A stretch of DNA of 64,000 nt from Bradyrhizobium sp. ORS 285 (GTDB lineage Bacteria; Pseudomonadota; Alphaproteobacteria; Rhizobiales; Xanthobacteraceae), in the NCBI RefSeq assembly GCF_900176205.1, contig NZ_LT859959.1, positions 2,625,001 to 2,689,000 of the forward strand, read 5' to 3'. This document shows positions 60,728 to 64,000 of the stretch, piece by piece. Each line of letters opens with the position of its first letter. The stretch's first letter is position 1. The notes under the pieces are model-generated. The model searched no databases and was not told the origin of the DNA. It saw only the letters and a program-made list of their open reading frames with translations. The translations under genes were made by a program, and so were the position numbers.

Positions 60728-62626
60728 TTGGAACGCAGTCATCGCGCCGACATCGATGCGCTCCGGGCGATCGCCGTCGTCATCGTCGTCCTGTTCCATC
60801 TGAAGATCGCAGGCTTCGAAGCCGGCTTTGCCGGCGTCGACGTCTTCTTCGTGATCTCCGGCTATCTGATCACGGGCCAGATCCTGCGCGATGTCGGGGC
60901 AGGGCGGTTCTCGCTGTCGGAGTTCTATCTGCGGCGCGCGCGGCGCATCCTGCCGGCGCTGGTCACGACGATCGCGGGGACCTTCGCAGTGGGCTGGCTG
61001 TTCCTGTCGCCTGAGGCCCTGCGCCAGCTTGCCAAGGAGGCGACGCACGGGCTGCTCTCGATCTCCAACATCCAGTACTGGCGCGAGGCGAGCGCCTATT
61101 TCGCACCCACAGCCGACCAGCTGCCGCTGCTGCATCTCTGGTCGTTGTCGCTCGAAGTGCAGTTCTACACGCTTGCACCTTTGCTGCTGATGTGGGCGGG
61201 GCGCCGCGGCCAGTTCTTCAGGGCGATCGCGACGATCGGGCTATTGTCGCTGGCTGCGGCCGCGATCTGGTTGCCTTGGGATTCGGAGGCCGTGTTCTTC
61301 CTGACGCCGTTCCGCGTGTTCGAATTCGCGCTTGGTGCACTCGCCATTCCCTTGGAAGCGCGCCTTGCATCGCTGCCGCGCGCGCGGACCATCGCGGCGG
61401 CCTGCGGCGACATCATCCTGATCGGCAGCCTCGTGATCATCGGCCGCTACCAGGCCTATGCCGGTGTCGCGGCGCTCGTGCCCTGCGCGGCCGCCGCCCT
61501 CATCATCGCCGCCAACGCGCCGACCTCGCTGGTGATGGCAACTCCGGTGCGCGCCATCGGCACAGCCTCCTATTCGCTCTATCTTGTCCATTGGCCGGTC
61601 ATCTTCTTCGCCGGCTTCATCTTCGGCGATGCGGCTCAGACACCCGTGGGCCTCGCGGCCCAGCTCGCGGTGATGGCCGCGCTGGCCGCGCTGATGTTCG
61701 TTGCGGTCGAGCAGCCGCTGCGGCGGCTGCCCTGGCCGCGCTGGGCCCAGGTGGCGAGCTTTGCGACCGTGCTGCTGGTCGGCGCGGGCCTGACCAATGT
61801 GACGTATCGCGCCAACGGCGTCGCATCGCGGTTGCCCGACGACCAGCTCGCGTTGTTCAAGCTGCAAGGCTTCGGCCTGAACAAATGCGGCAGCACCGTC
61901 GGGCGACTCTGCGTCTTCGGCGATCTCCAGGGCACGCGCGGTGTCGAGCTGCTCGGCGACTCCTATGTCCAGCAATATGTCGCGGCGCTCGATACGTCGT
62001 TGAAGACGCGCGGCATGATCGGACATGTGTCGACGATGAGCGGGTGCCCGACCCTGTCCGGCCTGACCGCGGAGGGTCCGCGTGCACGCGCCTGTGCGGA
62101 GCTGCGCGACAGTGAGCTGCCGCGCATCCAGCAATCGCCGGCCGATTTCGTCGTGATCGGGCAGGCATGGCAGAACTATCTGGATCTGCGCGAGGGACCG
62201 GCGGCGCAGGCGCGCAACGCCGAGGTCGCCCAGCGCCTGGTCGAGACCATTCGCCTGCTGGATCGGCCGGGCCGCCATTTCCTCGTGATCGGCGGCCAGG
62301 TGCGCCCCGTGAACTGCGCCTTCGATCCCCTGCGCATGCTGCCGGGCCCGCGCTGGCATGCGCCGGCGAGGCCTTGCGAGGCCGTGCCGAAGAGCGAGGC
62401 GCTCGCCGCCAATCACACCATCGATGTGGTCCTCGGCGAGGCGATCAGGCCGTTGGCCAAGGTGATGCTGCTGCGGCCATCGGAGGTGTATTGCGACCGG
62501 GATTGTCCTGTCGTCGAGGACGGCGTCTGGCTGTTCCAGGACGCCGGCCATTTCACGGTGGCGGGCGCGCAGCGCATGGGCGAGCGCGCCGCGCCGATCT
62601 TTGCGACTTTCCTGGCTGACGATTAG
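60728..62626 (+). CDS. acyltransferase-3/SGNH surface polysaccharide O-acyltransferase (copy 2)
   Basis: A 632-residue paralogue of the preceding gene, same domain order: RAIAVVIVVLFH, GVDVFFVISGYLITG, SLYLVHWPV, GVELLGDSYVQQY, IGGQVRPVNC, DAGHFTVAG. TTG at 60728 was chosen by analogy with copy 1; an upstream TTG at 60671 would give a non-conserved extension. Long runs are identical between the copies (for example VFFLTPFRVFEFALGALAI). The 100 bases before each start are also alike. It may act on a different position or sugar from copy 1. Confidence 0.92.
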   Translation: MERSHRADIDALRAIAVVIVVLFHLKIAGFEAGFAGVDVFFVISGYLITGQILRDVGAGRFSLSEFYLRRARRILPALVTTIAGTFAVGWLFLSPEALRQLAKEATHGLLSISNIQYWREASAYFAPTADQLPLLHLWSLSLEVQFYTLAPLLLMWAGRRGQFFRAIATIGLLSLAAAAIWLPWDSEAVFFLTPFRVFEFALGALAIPLEARLASLPRARTIAAACGDIILIGSLVIIGRYQAYAGVAALVPCAAAALIIAANAPTSLVMATPVRAIGTASYSLYLVHWPVIFFAGFIFGDAAQTPVGLAAQLAVMAALAALMFVAVEQPLRRLPWPRWAQVASFATVLLVGAGLTNVTYRANGVASRLPDDQLALFKLQGFGLNKCGSTVGRLCVFGDLQGTRGVELLGDSYVQQYVAALDTSLKTRGMIGHVSTMSGCPTLSGLTAEGPRARACAELRDSELPRIQQSPADFVVIGQAWQNYLDLREGPAAQARNAEVAQRLVETIRLLDRPGRHFLVIGGQVRPVNCAFDPLRMLPGPRWHAPARPCEAVPKSEALAANHTIDVVLGEAIRPLAKVMLLRPSEVYCDRDCPVVEDGVWLFQDAGHFTVAGAQRMGERAAPIFATFLADD

Positions 62627-62647
62627 TCCGGGGCGCCGCTTGGGTGT

Positions 62648-64000
62648 TCACTCGCTCCGGGGCGTGATCGACGCAGCCAGCGCTGGCGAGGCCTTGACGA
62701 TCTCGATCGCCGCCAGTGCCGAGCCTTGGGCGGTGAAATGGCCGTCATCCCAGGCGAGCGGCGCGTCGTCGGATGTCTGCAACACGCAGCGGCTCCTGGG
62801 GCAGAGCCGGTCGATCAGCGACACGTAATCGGTCTGCGGCAGGCCGTCCAACAGCTCGCGCAGGAACTCGTCGACTTCGCCGAGCAGATCCAGCGTGTGA
62901 CCATCAGTGGCGACGCCGAAGCGCTGCGCCGCGATCAGCAGGTGCGGCAGGGGCCGGTCGAATTGCGGGCTCGGCCCCACCACGACGATCTCGGCGCCGG
63001 TGTCCGCGATTGTCTTGATCACGGCCTGCAGGCTTGCGCGCGCAGCCGGTGCCATCGCGGTGCGCGTCCAATTGCCTGAGAGAATGACAATGTCGGGTGC
63101 GAGATCGCGCACCAGGCCGGGCAGCCGGCGGTTGAACTCGGCGCAGGCCGAGGATTGGCCCGGTTCGTCGTAGGGAACGCATTGCGCCATCGTTGCGCGC
63201 GCCAGCGTGATCTGCGGCAGAGCGCGCTTCAGCCCGTCGACGAGATGCGCGGCATGGCTGTCGCCCCACAGCAGGACGCGGGGCCGGGCGCCCTTGGCGA
63301 GGCAGTCGGGCTGTAGCGCTGCGAAGGTCTGACCCGGGGTCAGGAAACAATGCCCTTCCTCATAAGCGCTCCGGTGGTCATAGCCGAGGAAAGCGGCCAT
63401 GGCCTGCTGCTGCGGGGAGAAGCGGCCGGGAAAGCCTGATAGCATGATCATGGTGATGCTGGCCGCCACTGCGGTCGCGCCGGTCGCGGCAAGCGCCCGC
63501 GCCGTGATCTGCCAGTCGGCGCGACGTGCGGGTTGCTCGACGAGATAGAAGCTCGCCAGCGCCAGCATCGTGCAGGCGCCGAGCAGGGCGAGCTTGTCCG
63601 TGGCCGAGCTCGGCGGCCCCCACATGGCGGTGGCGAACGACGCGACCGGCCAGTGCCAGAGATACAGCGAATACGACCACAGTCCGATTGCGATCATCGG
63701 CGATGCCACTGTGAGAACCGTCCTGTTCAGGTCCGGCTTGCCCCAGATCACGGCGGCGGTGGCGAGGCAGGGCAGCAGCGCGGCGACGCCGGGGTAGGGT
63801 GTGCGCGGCGAGTAGATGTTGACGGAGATGCCGAGCGCGATCCACCCGAGCGTGGTCACCGCGATCCTGAGCGACTGAGAGCGCAGCGCCGGCAGCGCTT
63901 CCACCGCGAGCAACGCGCCAAGCGCCAGCTGCCAGGCGCGCGCCGGCAGCAGATAGAAGGCGGCGGCCGGGTGCGTCCGGGTCTGGATCACGCAGAGCAG
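62648..64000 (-). CDS. acyltransferase-3/SGNH protein, C-terminal part (runs off the window)
   Basis: At least 450 residues; the N-terminus lies beyond 64000 and the frame is open to the edge. The visible part starts late in the acyltransferase-3 domain (HPAAAFYLLPARAWQLALGALLA, YSLYLWHWPV). It then has an SGNH domain with GDS in LLWGDSHAAHLVDGL, the Asn block LSGNWTR and the Asp-His in WDDGHFTAQG. Six or more cysteines in the SGNH part could pair. It is more distant from the two tandem copies than they are from each other, and is convergent with copy 2 (21 bases between stops). Confidence 0.9.
   Translation of the reverse strand: MLCVIQTRTHPAAAFYLLPARAWQLALGALLAVEALPALRSQSLRIAVTTLGWIALGISVNIYSPRTPYPGVAALLPCLATAAVIWGKPDLNRTVLTVASPMIAIGLWSYSLYLWHWPVASFATAMWGPPSSATDKLALLGACTMLALASFYLVEQPARRADWQITARALAATGATAVAASITMIMLSGFPGRFSPQQQAMAAFLGYDHRSAYEEGHCFLTPGQTFAALQPDCLAKGARPRVLLWGDSHAAHLVDGLKRALPQITLARATMAQCVPYDEPGQSSACAEFNRRLPGLVRDLAPDIVILSGNWTRTAMAPAARASLQAVIKTIADTGAEIVVVGPSPQFDRPLPHLLIAAQRFGVATDGHTLDLLGEVDEFLRELLDGLPQTDYVSLIDRLCPRSRCVLQTSDDAPLAWDDGHFTAQGSALAAIEIVKASPALAASITPRSE

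Overview
The window is high-GC DNA from an alphaproteobacterium, most likely Bradyrhizobium or a close relative in the Nitrobacteraceae. The evidence is the folE-hisI-scaffold-yidD neighbourhood, the Omp25/31-type porin, DUF2336, TTAACCAT and TTAA-N7-TTAA (CtrA-type) promoter motifs, and a REP-like palindrome of a kind I associate with Bradyrhizobium. No nodulation, nitrogen-fixation, photosynthesis, phage or CRISPR genes are visible.

Layout. 1-10 kb: threonyl-tRNA synthetase, a secreted ClpP-fold protein, an MFS exporter behind a perfect palindrome, a secreted Cys-repeat protein, a lipoprotein-like alpha/beta hydrolase, and an amino-acid permease translationally coupled to a secreted protein. 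10-14 kb: a small membrane protein, yidD, a second ClpP-fold secreted protein, an IscU/NifU-like scaffold, folE and hisI. 14-21 kb is rich in signalling genes: a lytic transglycosylase behind a CtrA-type box, DUF2336, an Hpt protein, a CheY-like regulator, NAD kinase, and a CHASE2 adenylate cyclase downstream of a small secreted protein. 22-33 kb: S10 carboxypeptidase, beta-lactamase-fold hydrolase, TPR protein, a porin, many small secreted low-complexity proteins, tRNA-Thr(UGU), RlmB and tRNA-Tyr(GUA). An intact IS5-type element (33.4-34.6 kb) sits directly behind tRNA-Tyr.

34.7-57.8 kb is the most striking region. It encodes a complete type I secretion machine (TolC-like outer membrane protein, ABC exporter with an inactive C39-like domain, HlyD adaptor), a LapG-type periplasmic cysteine protease (BTLCP family), a small secreted protein, and a single adhesin gene of about 5200 codons. 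The adhesin has an N-terminal globular domain followed by a Pro-Ala-Ala-Gly site, about 16 repeats of the T1SS-143 type, an internal RTX block, cadherin/VCBS-like domains (one apparently interrupted by a jelly-roll domain), more RTX repeats and a type I secretion signal. I read this as a Lap-like system: the exporter holds or releases the adhesin at the cell surface and the protease cuts it loose. No LapD-type c-di-GMP receptor is in the window.

57.9-64 kb: a small secreted single-domain protein, two tandem acyltransferase-SGNH proteins that share even their leader sequence, and the C-terminal part of a third, cut by the window edge. These probably acylate a surface polysaccharide. With the adhesin they make the right half of the window a cell-surface region.

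All functional calls come from reading motifs by eye; no database search was run. Start codons were chosen from ribosome-binding sites, signal peptides and conservation, and several (TTG/GTG) are uncertain.
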